Of a DNA stretch of 64,000 nucleotides, positions 20,046-32,770 are shown one piece after another. The stretch's first letter is position 1; every line of letters starts with the position of its first letter. Source of the stretch: Odobenus rosmarus divergens (lineage: Eukaryota > Chordata > Mammalia > Carnivora > Odobenidae); contig NW_004451506.1 of the NCBI RefSeq assembly GCF_000321225.1, positions 651,082-715,081 of the forward strand, in the 5' to 3' direction. The position numbers were made by a program, and so were the translations under genes. The notes beneath the pieces were generated by a model. The model ran no database searches. It saw nothing but the letters and a program-made list of their open reading frames with translations, and had not been told where the DNA came from.

Positions 20046-21849
20046 GAAGAGAACTTGTGATATATAGACTCAGGCGGATCATGGAGGATGTTTATGTTCA
20101 TCTGGGTTCTTCCGTGGGTCTGTTTTCATTATTCACAGGAAATGTGGCACTAAGTCAAAAAGTTCTCTTGATGGATGTCTGGGTCATTGAATTATTTTCC
20201 CTCCACTGCTCAACCACCCGCCAACATCCGAGGGCCGCTCTCCCCACGAATCCTCATACTCTCAACATTCGCAAAGCTCGGTTTTCTAATAGGTGAAATC
20301 TCTAACTAACTTTTAAAGTCTGATCCTTGGCTCACCTTTGTTTAAACAGATTTGGGCCACCAGCAGCCCCTTGGGAAGGGCAAGGGGAAGAAAAACAGCA
20401 GCTCACAAAGCTGCACACAGAGTCTGTGTGTGGAACGGAGGGGCCGCTGGGGCACCTCGCTGACTGGTGATGTCTGCAACTGTGCAGTAAAATTAGTAAA
20501 TCGTGCCAGGGCTAATATTCCTGTCTCAACAAAGTGGTTTGTTTATTAGGGCTTCTTGCTCACAAAAGAGGTATTTAAAAACTTTACCAGGGCAAAACTT
20601 GGGGATGGACTAGGGAAAGAGTAAACATACAGCCCAAGTTTTGCCTTTGCAAATAGCAAGCGCTCCATCAATGACACTGGAGCCCCTCACACACACAGCA
20701 CTGGGTGAAACCAACGGGATCACAACCACCAGGAAACATGTCCTGATCAAAGGTGGATAAGCCTGACTTGGTATTTATCATCTATCTGAAATGTAAAATA
20801 GCCCCTATGAGATTGTTTCCATAAAGGGAGGTGAGTAGGGAGTCTAAGTAAGTAGGTATGTAAAATGCTATTGTAGAAAGCTGTTTGTGAATACACTAAA
20901 ATGTTAAAAAATATATACATCAAAGAGTACACATATTACAAGAACTGAATGCCCTTATTTTTCAGCTGTAGAGAATTATCTACAAATGCTATAACGTGTG
21001 GGGAGGTATCTGACAAAACGTTGACAAGTTTCTGCTTAGTAACAGATGTGTAACTAGTAATATAGCATAACAGATGTGGGTTATTTATTCCTATTTATAT
21101 TTTCTACGCTGAAAATCTATGAGTTTATAATGGGGGGAAAGCATTTGTTTTTAAAAACAGACTCCATTTAATCAAATTAAGTGAGACCTGGATTAAATAG
21201 TCCTCAGGGAACAAAGAACAGTGAGGAGAGCTGACTAGAGACAGCATGGTCTGCCCAGAAGGCAGATTTTCCATATTTCGTTCCTGATAAAAAAAATAAT
21301 ATTAATAACCCATTTGTAGACCCAGGCTTATAAGACCATTCTGCAAAGACAGTAATAAGGGCAGTAATACCCCAACTCAAAGAGTTGGGTTCCCCCCGAC
21401 ATACACACACAAGCACTTTAAATGTTAAACACACAGAAATCTCTTCAATTTTGTCCTCCATGTTGAGGACAATCAGATCCCACAACTGGGCCTTTCTCCA
21501 ATGAGCATGGCTACCTAGAAGTGAACATGAAGGGTTTGTTTTCAAAAACAGTTTCAATGGGGAGCTCTGTATGCCACAGAATCTCAAACACTGAAAATGA
21601 GTTCCCTTTTATTCACCATCCCTTCACTAGGGTGGGCCCAGAACATCTCCCAACTATGGGAGCTTTTTCCTTAGATTGTATTTAGCAGTGGTTTCTGTTC
21701 TCTCGTGAATTAGGGCTACCAGCCATAAATCTCTAAAATAATATGTTCAGTCCTTGCTCTCCAGCCCCACGTCCCCTTCCAAAATTTGGTCTGCTATATG
21801 GGGAGAACAGACCAGCACTGGCCACTCGCTCTCTCTCAGCCACCATGGG
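20046..21849. other. Unassigned intron with a possible regulatory patch (20290-20560)
   Basis: No repeats recognised. The patch at 20290-20560 combines TGTTTATT (forkhead-type), AACAAAG (SOX-type) and a 17-base near-palindrome CACACAGAGTCTGTGTG at 20414-20430. Whether it is conserved cannot be seen from one genome. Confidence 0.3.
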
Positions 21850-22230
21850 AGGCTGAATTCTTAGATGACCCCAAGATTCCCGCTCCCTGGTGTACACACC
21901 CTATAAGATCCCCTTCCCCTGAGTGTGGCTTATATGACATGAGAATATGATGGCACTCCAAAGAGGTAATTTTGCAGATAGAATTAAGGTCCCAATTCAG
22001 GCAAGCCTTTTCAAAGAAGTTCTAGAAGTCCAAAAGAGATTTTCCTGCTGGCCTGGAAGAAGCAGGCCACCAAGAGTCCTACAGATGCAAGAAACTGAAT
22101 TCAGCCAACAGGGGACCCAGCGAAATCATGCCCAGACTCCTGACCAAGGGAAACCATGAAAAATACACGGTGTTGTTCTAAGCCAGTGAGTTTGTGGTAA
22201 TTTGTTATGTAGCAATAGAAAACTACTACA
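21850..22230 (+). mobile_element. MLT1-type MaLR LTR
   Basis: 'GAGGCTGAATTCTTAGATGA', 'GCAGATAGAATTAAGGTCCC', 'TTCTAAGCCAGTGAGTTTGT' and the terminus 'TTGTTATGTAGCAATAGAAA' match MLT1 from start to end. There are no retroviral genes. Confidence 0.85.
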
Positions 22231-23038
22231 CCCACTCATTGGCTATGTGTCTGTCCACTCCCTCGCCCACACTCTTCTTGTCCACATCTCTGAAGATGTT
22301 TTTGTGGAGGAAAAGTCAATCCTGAGGAAAAACGTGGGGGCTGGTGCCTCTGTGAGCCTTGCAGGCGGCCTCAAACTGAAGACGGTGGCCCTGCCCCTGA
22401 CTTGTCCAAGGCACTCCACCCCTGTTTCTTGAACCTGACGCTTTGCTCACCTCCCTCTGTTCACTCCTTCTGGGAAGTCAGGCCAAGATGGCAGCTATGA
22501 CTTCATACCTGGCCTCCCAGACCACAGATCTAGGTTTGGATAAGTCTCTTTTTCCTGGCCAAGACGAAATTGACTTTTTTCTTTTATAGAAACTTTTACA
22601 AGAAAACCAAGAGGAGGAAGGACAAAAAGTTTTTGAAATAAAAAAATAGACACATTTACTTAGGACCTATTTCTTGCTCTACGTTAACTAAAGGCTAGTC
22701 ACAGCCTGGGTTGGCTGGTGTCGCTTTGGAATATTCATCTCCACATCCGCTTCCCTCCCCGGCCCTGTCTTTGCAGGAGGTTTACAACTGTGCCAGCTTC
22801 CCTCTGGCCTGACTTGCATTTGGGTTGGCACCTTAACTAGCTCTGGGGCCTTTCCACTCTACAGCTTCGCTCCCAGGCCCTCCTGTTCTGGTTTCTGGCT
22901 CCATGGGTAACCAGGTACCACCCATCTGACTCCAACAATTCCTCTCCCAGGCTTCACACTGGGGACCTCACAAGATAACACTTTTGTGTCACTCGCTGTC
23001 TTTAGGTCTCTTTGCTCCTATGTCTTACCTTTTTCTCT
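22231..23038. other. Unassigned intron
   Basis: No repeat family recognised. Confidence 0.4.
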
Positions 23039-23054
23039 GACCTCGTCAGCTTTT

Positions 23055-23249
23055 TTTTTTTTTTTAAGATTGACTATTTATTTGTTTATTTCTCAGAGAG
23101 AGAGCACAAGCAGGGGGAGCGGCAGGCAGAGGGAGAAGCAGACTCGCCGCTGAGCAGGGAGCCCGACACGGGACTCCATCCCAGGACCCTGGGTGCACAA
23201 CCTGAGCCAAAGGCAGTCACTTAACTGACTGAGCCACCCAGGCATCCCC
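23055..23249 (-). mobile_element. CanSINE
   Basis: Minus-oriented copy with poly-T, TTTATTTGTTTATTTCTCAG, CGCTGAGCAGGGAGCCCG and GAGCCACCCAGGCATCCC. The 16-bp target-site duplication GACCTCGTCAGCTTTT / GACCTCTTCAGCTTTA lies at 23039-23054 and 23250-23265. Confidence 0.95.
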
Positions 23250-23269
23250 GACCTCTTCAGCTTTAACTC

Positions 23270-23370
23270 AGCTAAGATATATTCAAAATTCACCGTGTCA
23301 GGCAACTGTGCTGAATTCTGGAGATACAGAAATGCTGTCATGCAGCTCAAGGCCTACTAGGACTGCCTAA
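23270..23370 (-). mobile_element. L2 LINE fragment
   Basis: 'GTCAGGCAACTGTGCTGAAT', 'GGAGATACAGAAATGCTGTC' and 'CTCAAGGCCTACTAGGAC' resemble the L2 3' region on the minus strand. Confidence 0.45.
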
Positions 23371-25049
23371 AACATGCTCAGTAGTCCATGACTGAGGCTG
23401 GTACTATATTATGCCAAAACTCGATTCATGGTCAAACTATTTTTCTCGGCTAGTGCCTAAACTACACCTTGCTAGTAGCCAGAAAAGCAGCATAGTGGCG
23501 ACCAAAGCTTACCTGCAGCTTCTCTATCTCCTATAAATATGCACTATGAGTTGGGGGGAAAAACAAATATAATAGGATTTCAGTGTCTAAGTTCCCTAGT
23601 AGACTTCTCACTATTAGACTGTCTACTTGTAGGTGCCCATTGCCAGTAACAGAAGGAAATAGAATACTGACTCGCCTTGGGGCAACATGAATCAGTAGAG
23701 GTAAATATTACCTCTAAGAGGGTTCTCTTGACTATTCAAATGTGTGCTGGGCTCAACACAAGAATTCCTTAGTTTGAATTCTCCTATGGAATCCACAAAC
23801 ATGAATATTAGCGTATTACTGAAAAATAACTTCCTGAAAACAAGCTGACCATTTACCAACCATGCGTCTATCTTAGACTGTCAGCTCCTAGAAGGTATAT
23901 CAAATGCATTTTGTTGTCTTTGTTGTGTGACCTGCACAACATGATGAGGAACTGGCCATTCACGTGAGTTCTGGCAATGACAATGAAAACCAGTACGATC
24001 CCTGGAAATTGCCCATGTCAGCTTTGTTAACTCTGTCCCAGGCTTAAGCATGGCTGTGTATGAGTCATCAGAAATATAAAGGGACATTCACACAAGAATG
24101 GGAAAAATATCCCAAACAAGTTATACATGAAGGTACCCCTCTATCTAGTTGAGAAATGAGTCAATAGCTCACATCAGTGTCCAAAGATCACCGGTCTCAG
24201 GGTAATCTCAAAGGCCAAGCCAGCAAAAACAAATGTCCCTCAGGGAGATACCTACTATCAAAGTTCAGAAAAAAATAGCCACTTAGACCAGAAGTTTAAC
24301 ATCCAGATTGCTGACCCCATCACCCCAAACACTATAAGCTTCATGGTGACCTTATGAGAGTACTCTAGCAGTTGGGTTCCATCTTGTGCTAATGTCACAC
24401 AGAAGTTAAAAAAGTAATGCCAGAAACATACACCTACACTGTACAGGTGTAAACTAGATCTCAAAACATTTTATGAAGGACCTATACATTCTGAAGCAAT
24501 TGCAAAATTATCAGAATAAAGGGAATCCTTTTAGACTTCCCTGAAGCAGGCTCAAAGGTTGGCTGCTTGGGAACACCTTATCGAGTTTGGGGATCTTATT
24601 GTGCAAGTCACCTCTTTATATTTCACTTTTCCCATCAACAAAATGGGTGCCTATGTTGCACTAACCTCTTCCCACACCCCTTGCTTTAGCCGGGTCTGTG
24701 ATATTGGCAAGCCTCTTCTACCACTTCATTCAACAGCTGACACATACATAAAGCTTATCAACATCCCAGTCAAGATTAGGAAAAAAATCTAAGGAAGACT
24801 TCATGAATGTTTATTTTGAAACATTTATATTTCTTATACTAGGGGAAAGTAATGTGTTACAGAAGATTAAATAGTGACGTGAGCTTAGACACTTACTGAT
24901 GCAGAAGCCAATGTACACTGTTTATTTGATAATGGTGCTGGTGAGGGTGGTGATCTCCAGGTAGAGTTGCCAAGAAGCAAAGGTCACTGTCAAGATTACT
25001 TATTGATTTTCTCTAAGGATCTGTCTCCTTGTCAACATAGTTCTCATCA
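23371..25049. other. Unassigned intron
   Basis: No repeats or exons recognised over 1.7 kb. Confidence 0.4.
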
Positions 25050-25270
25050 TCAGAGGCATAATGAGGAGAGTGGCTACATATATTATTTTGTTAAAGCTTC
25101 ACAACAAACGTGTGGGTTATGTGATATCATTATTCCCATTTCACCAGTGAAAACATGCCAGCTCAGAGGGGTTCTCTAACTTGGCCAAGTTGCACAGCTG
25201 AGGAAGGGGCAGAGTCGGGAAATCAAAATCAGTTCCTCTGACTGTGAAAACTACATTCTTTCCAACACGC
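25050..25270 (-). mobile_element. MIR SINE
   Basis: 'AGCTTCACAACAAACGTGTG', 'ATTATTCCCATTTCACCAGT', 'AACTTGGCCAAGTTGCACAG' and 'CTGACTGTGAAAACTACATT' follow the MIR minus-strand order. Confidence 0.85.
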
Positions 25271-25841
25271 CCCTTGATCCTCCATGGTAAAAATGTGGGT
25301 AGATGGTGTCATGCATTTGTGGGCCATATGACTGCCACTGTGTTTTCCAATGGGGATAGCTATTCTCACAAGCAGGCAGCTTTCACAAAAGGAACAAGAC
25401 TCATTCTCTGGGTCTCTGCTGAAGGCAAAACACCGGATAGTCATTTCAGAAAGACAGGTAAGGTCAGGTATGCTTACCATCAATTCATATTCATTTTTTT
25501 CTGGGAAAATTAAGGTAACAATGCCATCTCCCTCAGTGGGGCATTGTAAAGATCAAATTATATAGACCACACCAAATAACTTCTCAAATGTGAAAGCCCT
25601 GATAAATGGAAGGTGGAATTATTTCCCTTATCCCCCACTGAGACTCAGAGGGCTATTTCCTACTGCATACTTCTGAGCTACTCCCTAGTAGTGCTTTTTT
25701 CAGTTTGTTTGTTTGGGGTGGGGAGTGAGGAAGGATTATGAAGGCTCCACAAACACCAGAGAAGCCTGTTGGTACCTTTCCAAAGTGAGTCATTTATGGT
25801 TCAGTTAATCATGGCAAAGCCAGGCAGTACAATAGCATACA
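25271..25841. other. Unassigned intron
   Basis: No repeat family recognised. Confidence 0.4.
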
Positions 25842-26701
25842 CAGCCAATCCTCATTATAGGCAGATTCTCTATTTGCAGATCTGCCTACTTGCCAACATT
25901 TACTCGTAACCCCCAAATCAATACTTGTGGCACTTTCACAGTCATTCGCAAATATGCACAGAGTGGCAACATTCTGGGTTTACTGAAGTGCACATTCTCA
26001 GCTGAGCCTGAAGCTCTGCCTTTTTTTTTTTTTAAAGATTTTATTTATTCATTTGAGACACAGAGATACAGAGAGAGAGAGAGAGAGAGCATGAGCAGGG
26101 GGAGAAGCAGAAGGAGAGGGAGAAGCAGGCTCCCCGCTAAGCCAGGAGCCCAATGCGGGGCTCGATCCCAGGACCCCAGGATCATGACCTGAGCCCAAGG
26201 CAGACACTTAACCATCTGAGCCACCCAGGCGCCCTGAAGCTCTGCCTTTTTGTTCCAGCTCTCATACTATAAGCAAGTGTCCTTTTCATGGACTATTTAC
26301 TGCCACATTTTTCACATTTTTGTGCTCTTTGTTGGTGATTTTGCTGTTGAAAATGGCCCCCAAAGGCAGTGCTGGAGTGCTGGCTAGTGTTTCTAAGCAC
26401 AAGAACGCCATGATGTACCCTGTGGAAAAAATATGTTAGGTAAGTTTCGTTCAGGCATGAGTTACACTGCTATTGGCATGAGTTCAAGGCTAATGAATTT
26501 TTAAAATATACTAAATAAGGTGTCTTTATACAGAAACACACATAAAACAAGGTATTAATCAGTTAATGAAAATATTGGGGCCAGAGGCTCATAGGAACCT
26601 AACCCTACATTTCCCCTATGAGCAATGATTTAGTACTCATTGACTTCAGTGTTCACAGCGACTTTATAGAAAATAACTTCCCCCAAAACGAGAATGGACT
26701 A
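25842..26701 (+). mobile_element. Tigger/pogo-like DNA transposon, split by a CanSINE
   Basis: The left end CAGCCAATCCTCATTATAGG and the right end (read inward on the minus strand) TAGTCCATTCTCGTTTTGGG are inverted repeats of each other with a few mismatches. A relic start of a transposase-like frame (ATGGCCCCCAAAGGCAGTGC, 26353) stops after about 28 codons. Without the inserted SINE the element is about 630 bp, so it is a nonautonomous, internally deleted copy. Confidence 0.75.
26025..26234 (-). mobile_element. CanSINE inside the Tigger-like element
   Basis: Minus-oriented: poly-T, AAAGATTTTATTTATTCATT, GAGA run, GATCATGACCTGAGCCCAAG, GAGCCACCCAGGCGCCC. A perfect 16-bp target-site duplication TGAAGCTCTGCCTTTT lies at 26009-26024 and 26235-26250. 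Confidence 0.96.
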
Positions 26702-27189
26702 TATTTAGTCATTAAAATTTGTAAGCACAGAATATAAATTTGAGGAGGTGGGGGAAACTGCCTGCTATGCATTTAAAGAGCCACATACTAACTATCTAAA
26801 GTCATATTACATAATGAAGACTGAGAGGGAATATACAAAGTAGGTAATAGTGCCTCTAGGTTAGCAGAATTACAGAAGATTTGTTTTTCCTTCTCCAACT
26901 TCACTAATGTTATTTTCACGGCTTCAAAATAAATTTCTAAGTGCAAAATAATCCCCCCCCATTAATATCAGTGAGAAAAATACAGAAGTTCTTCTTGTCA
27001 ATTCTATGACTAATCCAATATGAGGCAACACTTCCAAACGTAATTAAAACCATCTGGGGGACTGGTGAGGTTTGATTCACTTTTCTGAGAAACTTGAAAA
27101 TGATCTTCCTAACATGGACAGAACTTACGGTCCAGCAACATCGAAGGTTCTGTGTTCTGATTTCAATCCCTACCATATACTCAGCCTCC
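26702..27189. other. Unassigned intron
   Basis: An eight-base C run at about 26953. No repeat family recognised. Confidence 0.4.
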
Positions 27190-27440
27190 TGCCCTACTTC
27201 CCCAGGGCTGACAGGACACTGCTCCAAGGCCTCAGATTCTCAGCCCCTCACCTCAAATGTCAGCCCAGAAAGGCAGTGCCTCTGGTCCAGCTTGTGTTGC
27301 CTGACCCCTGCCTCCTCCCTAGAATATAGAGTCCGTGTGGCTCACTGTTTGCAGTCACCTCACCCCACCCACCCCCCACCACACCTGGAAGGGCCAGATA
27401 AAAGGAGCTCAATAAATATTTGCTGACTTACTGACTCTCG
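27190..27440 (+). mobile_element. L2 LINE 3' end
   Basis: 'CTCACCTCAAATGTCAGCCC', 'TAGAATATAGAGTCCGTGTG' and 'AGCTCAATAAATATTTGCTG' are the conserved L2 3' terminus. Confidence 0.8.
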
Positions 27441-29054
27441 GGTTTTCCTGATTCCTTTTTCTCCTTTGACCCCAAACCAGTGTTCATCATTTATCTACCC
27501 ATTATCTTATTCCAGGAGTCTAGGAATATGTCAGTCATTTCATAAGTCCTTTCCATGTATACTCCTCTGTGTCCCTTGACTCCATCCTGACTAATTTCCT
27601 GGGAGACAGCAGGGTGCAGAGTTAGAGATTTAGTTCGAACTCAGTGCAGTCGATACCAAGTGGGATTGGCCACTGGTGGTGTTTTGTTGAAGACCTGCTT
27701 ATCACTTAGCTGATTAATTGCTATTCCACATCACACATTCCTTCTTCATGACTAAATTACTGCAAAAGCCTCCTAACCTCTCTGCACACACTACAGTCTG
27801 GCTCAGGTTGAGGGGCTGATGGAAGAATAAGAGCGTGTGAGACCTGCTGTTGGTTTATGTTAACGTTCTTCTACCAGCGCCAACAATCCCCAACACATGA
27901 CCCCCCTGAAAGGGAGTTACGCGCAGAGTTGTGGAGGAGGGGAAATTTGGGCTGGTGGTGAGCACCTGGAAATGTGCCTATGGAAAAATCATTTTATCTC
28001 TGTTAAGAAATTCTTTTTTCACTTATCTGTGTTTTAAGGCCATGAAGGGGGTATATATCCTGAGCTATTGGTAACATCGCATCTTAAATCAGAAAGCAGC
28101 TGTAATACAGAAAAAATGCTTTACCTAATCCTGTTTTTGTGAAGGTTTCTAGGCAACTGCCTGATGCTCAGTATGATCCCGGGTTTTCACACAGCCCAGT
28201 CACATCACACAGTCATGTAACTTCACCAGGAGGAAAAAGAAGCAGGGGGTTGTGAGCAGCAAACATGGAAGGATAAATCGAACTTTCTTGATGAATCATA
28301 AGGAGCAAAAAATCCAGTCACTCTTAATGGAAGAAGATCAAAATCTTGAGAGGCCCCCTATGTGGGCTTCTGTCTGGGATTCTGAAGTTCCAGGAGCATA
28401 ATAAGAACTTGGCCCTTTGATCTTGAGATAGAGGTTGTATGTGTTCTCCTGATGCATGAGGGATAGCTAAAATGACAACTAAAATTATGAAATGACCTGT
28501 AGCATTGAACAACTTCTAGGGACAAAAGTAGATGATTTCAGTGTCTACTTAATTTGCTCCAATTGTATATTATTTTCCTGGAAAAAAAAAAAAAAAAGAC
28601 AAGCAAGCTAATCCCAGGGACACAATTCACAGCTTACAACTATAGCTGCTCTCCAGGTGGGGACAGCTGATAGCACCCAGGAGAAACAGAAGTAGAGCTG
28701 GGTGGGAGGGGTCATCTCGGGGGTGCGTGTATGCTCCCCTCTGATGGGGCCTGCAATGGTCCCCGCCTGCAATTTTCATGTATGTTCAGCAAAAGGAAAA
28801 AGCAATGCAAAGAAATAATCAGGACATCGTGGGTGGTGTCACCCTCTATGAAGACAGTCGGTCAAACTTCAGTCTGAACTACTTCAGCAGCACCTCTGTT
28901 TTAAAACACAGATTGTTCTGTTTTGCCCAGCTCCCCAGCTCTGTCATGTGTGGAGTTCACCTGGAATGCTGCACAAAAGTGTTTGGGATGTTCACTGTTC
29001 TGTGTGGCAGGGAGAGGAGGCAGCGGCGACAGAGACAGGCAGGGGGCCAGAGAG
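27441..29054. other. Unassigned intron
   Basis: A poly-A run of about 16 bases at 28581-28596. The longest reading frame (starting 28778 on the + strand, 173 codons) runs into the MER81-like repeat and is a chance frame. Confidence 0.4.
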
Positions 29055-29165
29055 AGGGTGACCAGCTGCCCCAGTTTGCCCCAAACGTCCCTGGTTTTAG
29101 CATTGCAAGTCCTGCATCTTGGACAACTCCTCAGTCCCAGGCAAACTGGGACCATTGCTCAACCT
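29055..29165. mobile_element. MER81-like hAT-Blackjack DNA transposon
   Basis: The ends GGGTGACCAGCTGCCCCAGT and (right) GGCAAACTGGGACCATTGCT are inverted repeats of each other. 'GGTTTTAGCATTGCAAGTCC' sits in the middle, as expected for MER81. The element is about 110 bp. Confidence 0.75.
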
Positions 29166-30104
29166 ACAAAGAAGTAGAAAAGTGCAGACATTGCCTAAAC
29201 ACAGGCGTACTTAGTCATTCAACACCCGGAGTCACGAGGAATCCAGACTCAGGAAACCCTGCTCTGCTGGTCCAGGTCCCTGCTCTAAAACTGCAGTGAG
29301 CCAGCGTCTGGGATGCTGGAGTTTCCCCACCCTGATCCCCACACCTGGGTTCTTCTTTGACACCATATAAACTCTAAAGGGCAGGATTCCTTTGACAGCC
29401 GCTGACAGAGACACCAGTCCTCCCCCTTTTTACCCTACATTCAGAGGTGAATGATGGATGGCCATGGTAAACCAGTTGTTCCCTGCTTAGAAGTAAGTGG
29501 AAATGAAATCAAAAAGCAGCAATTGTATGAAGTGCATAAGATATAACTAGAAGCGTACAATTTCAATGTAATTGAACATTTTCAATTATAAAACATCAGA
29601 TCAAAACGGAGCTCCTTCCTGTTCACATAAGCTCTCAAGCCTGCCTCTGCCCCTCTCAGTTTCTTCTATAGTTTCCATCTTTGGGGCCTTGACAATCTAT
29701 CTACATGCCATGCTGAGCAGCTCTAGAGAAGTCAAAGGGCAGAAATGCCATATTGAAACAGCACAAAATCACAGTGACAATTATTTTAATTTGTATTTCA
29801 GGTTCTAAATGTTATGATCAGTATGGATAGCACAATGCTGCGCCTGAAAAGTCAAACCATTCAAAAATTGAAAGAACATTTCCCCAGGGCTAGCTGAACT
29901 GAGTCATCTTTTTTCCAGGAAAAGGGATCTGTCACTTGCAGCAAAGTGGCAAAATTCAATGAACCCGGTTGTTGAAAAGCTGCTTTTAGAGAACAGGTTT
30001 CATTTTATAAAATGGAGGCCTTTCTAAAACCAGTGTGTGTGAATTTAATCTAGTTTCCCTCTGTTGTACATTCAAATTCTCAGAATGTTTGTCTCCTTTC
30101 TTCC
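29166..30104. other. Unassigned intron
   Basis: No repeat family recognised. Confidence 0.4.
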
Positions 30105-30365
30105 TGCCTGTGCACCCACTCGGCCCCTGCTCTGGTCTAGCCAGACATAACGACATGGAGTTCCTCAAACAGGCAGGACTCACTTACTCCTCCCGGCCTT
30201 TGGATACAATGTCCGGCATCTGGAACTCCCTCCCTCCCTCCTTCCCTCCCCACTTCATTATCCAGCCTCTTCCCACTCACCCCAGGAGTCCAGCTGCTAT
30301 GCACCCAACCTGCACTCCTCCTACCGCACTTATCACTTACTTTGTGCATTTTTTATCTATTTCCT
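30105..30365 (+). mobile_element. L2/CR1-type LINE remnant
   Basis: 'GCCAGACATAACGACATGGA', 'GTTCCTCAAACAGGCAGGAC', 'CATCTGGAACTCCCTCCCTC' and 'GCACTTATCACTTACTTTG' follow the L2 order. Confidence 0.65.
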
Positions 30366-30433
30366 GCTCCCTCTCCCTCTGTGCTCTCCCTCTCTCAGGT
30401 AAATAAATAAAATCTTAAAAAAATAATAATAAA
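30366..30433 (+). mobile_element. CanSINE 3' tail fragment
   Basis: Only the CT-rich segment and the AAATAAATAAAATCTT tail with A-rich end are present. No target-site duplication was found, so whether it was truncated at insertion or by later deletion is open. Confidence 0.75.
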
Positions 30434-31639
30434 GAACACGCCTGGAGAAAGATGACTGGGTATAAAAAAAGAATGGCAAATGCAATGACTTTTACCTCTT
30501 TCCTCTGCTAAGGTAATAACTGATCCATAAGTCAAAACATATCAGATGAGCTCTTACTAATTTTTGCTGTAACACAAGGGGGAATAATGATCATAATACA
30601 GCATCTCCTCCCAGAAAGTGAAAGCATCATGTCTGACATGCTCTGTAGTACGCCTGACCCACTGACGTCTTAAGGAGCTGTAAGCCAAACCAATCACTTG
30701 TCAGTTTTCTCCTAAATCCAGGCCATCACTATGCCTAACTTCCACGGTCACTGAAAAGCAGGCAGCTCCCAGATCTTTCTTCTTTCTTCCTTGATCATGC
30801 AGTTCCCTGGGGTCAGCGGGAATATAGCTGAGTTTAATATTCATAGGCCAGAAGACAATTCCCAAAGTTCCTGTTACCCAAGGCATACGGGCCAAGGCTA
30901 CAGCTAACAGACTTTATGATCTAACACAAGTTAGAAGAGCATTCATATTTAAAAAAAGGATCCTATTAAGTTTAGGACGTGTAGACAAACCACAAAGATC
31001 TCTGGTGTCCGCGGAAGATAACTGAATTTCTATTCCCTCAAAATAATCAGAAAATAAATCCTTAGCTACTTAAACCCAGCCACTTGCGATCATCGAATGG
31101 ATTAAAAAGAGTTCAAAACAACTTTATTCAAGGAATTGCCTTATCTGCCTAGCATTTGCTGCAATGCAATGTCTAAATGTTCCAAGAGATCCAGTTAATT
31201 AAGTGGGGAGGCTCTTTTTCCGAATGTCATACCTTCGGCATCAAGGGACAATGAATAAGCTGCTCTTAAGCCAGGGCCCCTTGAGCAGCTTCCAGCCAGG
31301 TCATCCAGCTGACTGTCCCTACTCTGCCAGCCCACTGCCTAGATTTGGGTGAGTGGATCTGGTCATGGATGAAACCCAAGGAAGGTCCTAGAGAGTCAGG
31401 GTCAATCTCTGGTGCCAGCACTTTACAAACTTGAGCTCTGGCTGAAATATAAGGGAAGTAATAACTTAAGCATCTCTTTTCAGTCTTGAAAATATCAATT
31501 CATGAAAAAAACAAAACAAAACAAAAAGGATGAAAATTAAAGCCTAAGAGAAAGAATCTGTTGACTCCAAGGAACTACAATTGACTTATCAACGAAGATG
31601 AAGATCATAGAGTCCTCATCTGGGGGAGGGTTGCAGAAA
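30434..31639. other. Unassigned intron
   Basis: A short (AAAAC)n run at about 31508. No repeat family recognised. Confidence 0.4.
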
Positions 31640-32110
31640 TGGTCTCCATACTGTGCAGTCCCTTTACATTAATAGGTGGTCTCTATTTCTCTACTTGTTG
31701 ATTCTGGACTAGCCTTTTGAGTCGTTTTGGCCAACAGATTGTGGGGGAAGTGACATTGTCCAAGTTCTGAAGCTGGGCAGAATTTGACCTAAGAGTCTTT
31801 GACACTCCCAAACTCCCTCATGGAAATGAGCTGCCATATGAATAAGCCAGGGCTAGCCTGTTGGAGGATGAGAGACCCCAGGTCCTACACCCTCACATTC
31901 CCTTCCTCTTCTGCTCCGGCTGATCACCAGTCAACCTCAGAAGCAACTAGCTGACCAGCAGCTGACCACAGACTCATGAGTGAGCTCAGCTGACATCGGC
32001 AGAAGAACTACCCATGTGAGCCAAGTCCAAACTGTTGGTCCACAGAATTGAGGGCTAAATAAATGGTTGTATGTTTTGAGTCACTAATTTGTTATGCAGC
32101 AAAAAGTCAT
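31640..32110 (+). mobile_element. MLT1-type MaLR LTR
   Basis: 'TTGTTGATTCTGGACTAGCC', 'GAAATGAGCTGCCATATGAA', 'TAAATAAATGGTTGTATGTT' and the 3' terminus 'ACTAATTTGTTATGCAGCAA' match MLT1 LTRs over about 470 bp. Confidence 0.85.
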
Positions 32111-32524
32111 ACACCATTCCCCAAAACTTTCTGAAAGAGAAGAGATAATCATACGTCCAAATGACATTCAATTCCTTGGAGACAGGAAACCAGACCAGTA
32201 ATTTCCCAAATATTCTACAAAGTAGGGCAAATGAAATCATGATGAAAAATCAAAGTCCTAAAGACCAAATGAAATTATCATTTGGAAAATTTCATCCTTC
32301 ACCACTGGGTGAGGGAATTGGGTATAATTTAGAAAATTTAAAATAATTTTATTACTGAGCTTACCAGTGCAACAGAAAACAGAATGATAAAATCCTCACC
32401 CCAATAACTTTTACTTCCACTCCCTTGCCTTTCTCAGAAGTCTACTTGTCCACATTGCAGGGTCCTAATTTTTATAATTCCCATTACTTTGTATCCCCAT
32501 TGTAGTCCTCCAACAAAACAACAG

Positions 32525-32770
32525 AACAGCAGTAACTTCCGCTGATGGAGACCCTTTACTGGGTGCTTTATACACATTATACTGTGAATTGTCACAACCA
32601 CCCCATTAGGTGAGTACAATCAGACCCATTTTATAGAGCAGTAAACCGAGGCTCAGAGAGGTTCAGTAACTTGCCACAGTCACATGGTCTGAATGTGCTG
32701 GAGACAGAATTTAAACCACCATCTGTGTGATTTCACAGCTCACAAATTTTCCATTATGTAATGCAGCCTC
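32525..32770 (-). mobile_element. MIR SINE
   Basis: 'ACTGGGTGCTTTATACACAT', 'CCATTTTATAGAGCAGTAAA', 'GAGGCTCAGAGAGGTTCAGT' and 'AACTTGCCACAGTCACATGG' match MIR on the minus strand closely. Confidence 0.92.

Noticed and set aside
26353..26440. Possible small gene starting MAPKGSAGVLASVSK
   Set aside because: It is the relic start of a transposase-like frame inside a DNA transposon, and it stops after about 28 codons.
28778..29299. 173-codon open frame on the + strand
   Set aside because: Its C-terminal half reads through a MER81-like transposon, so it is not a conserved gene.
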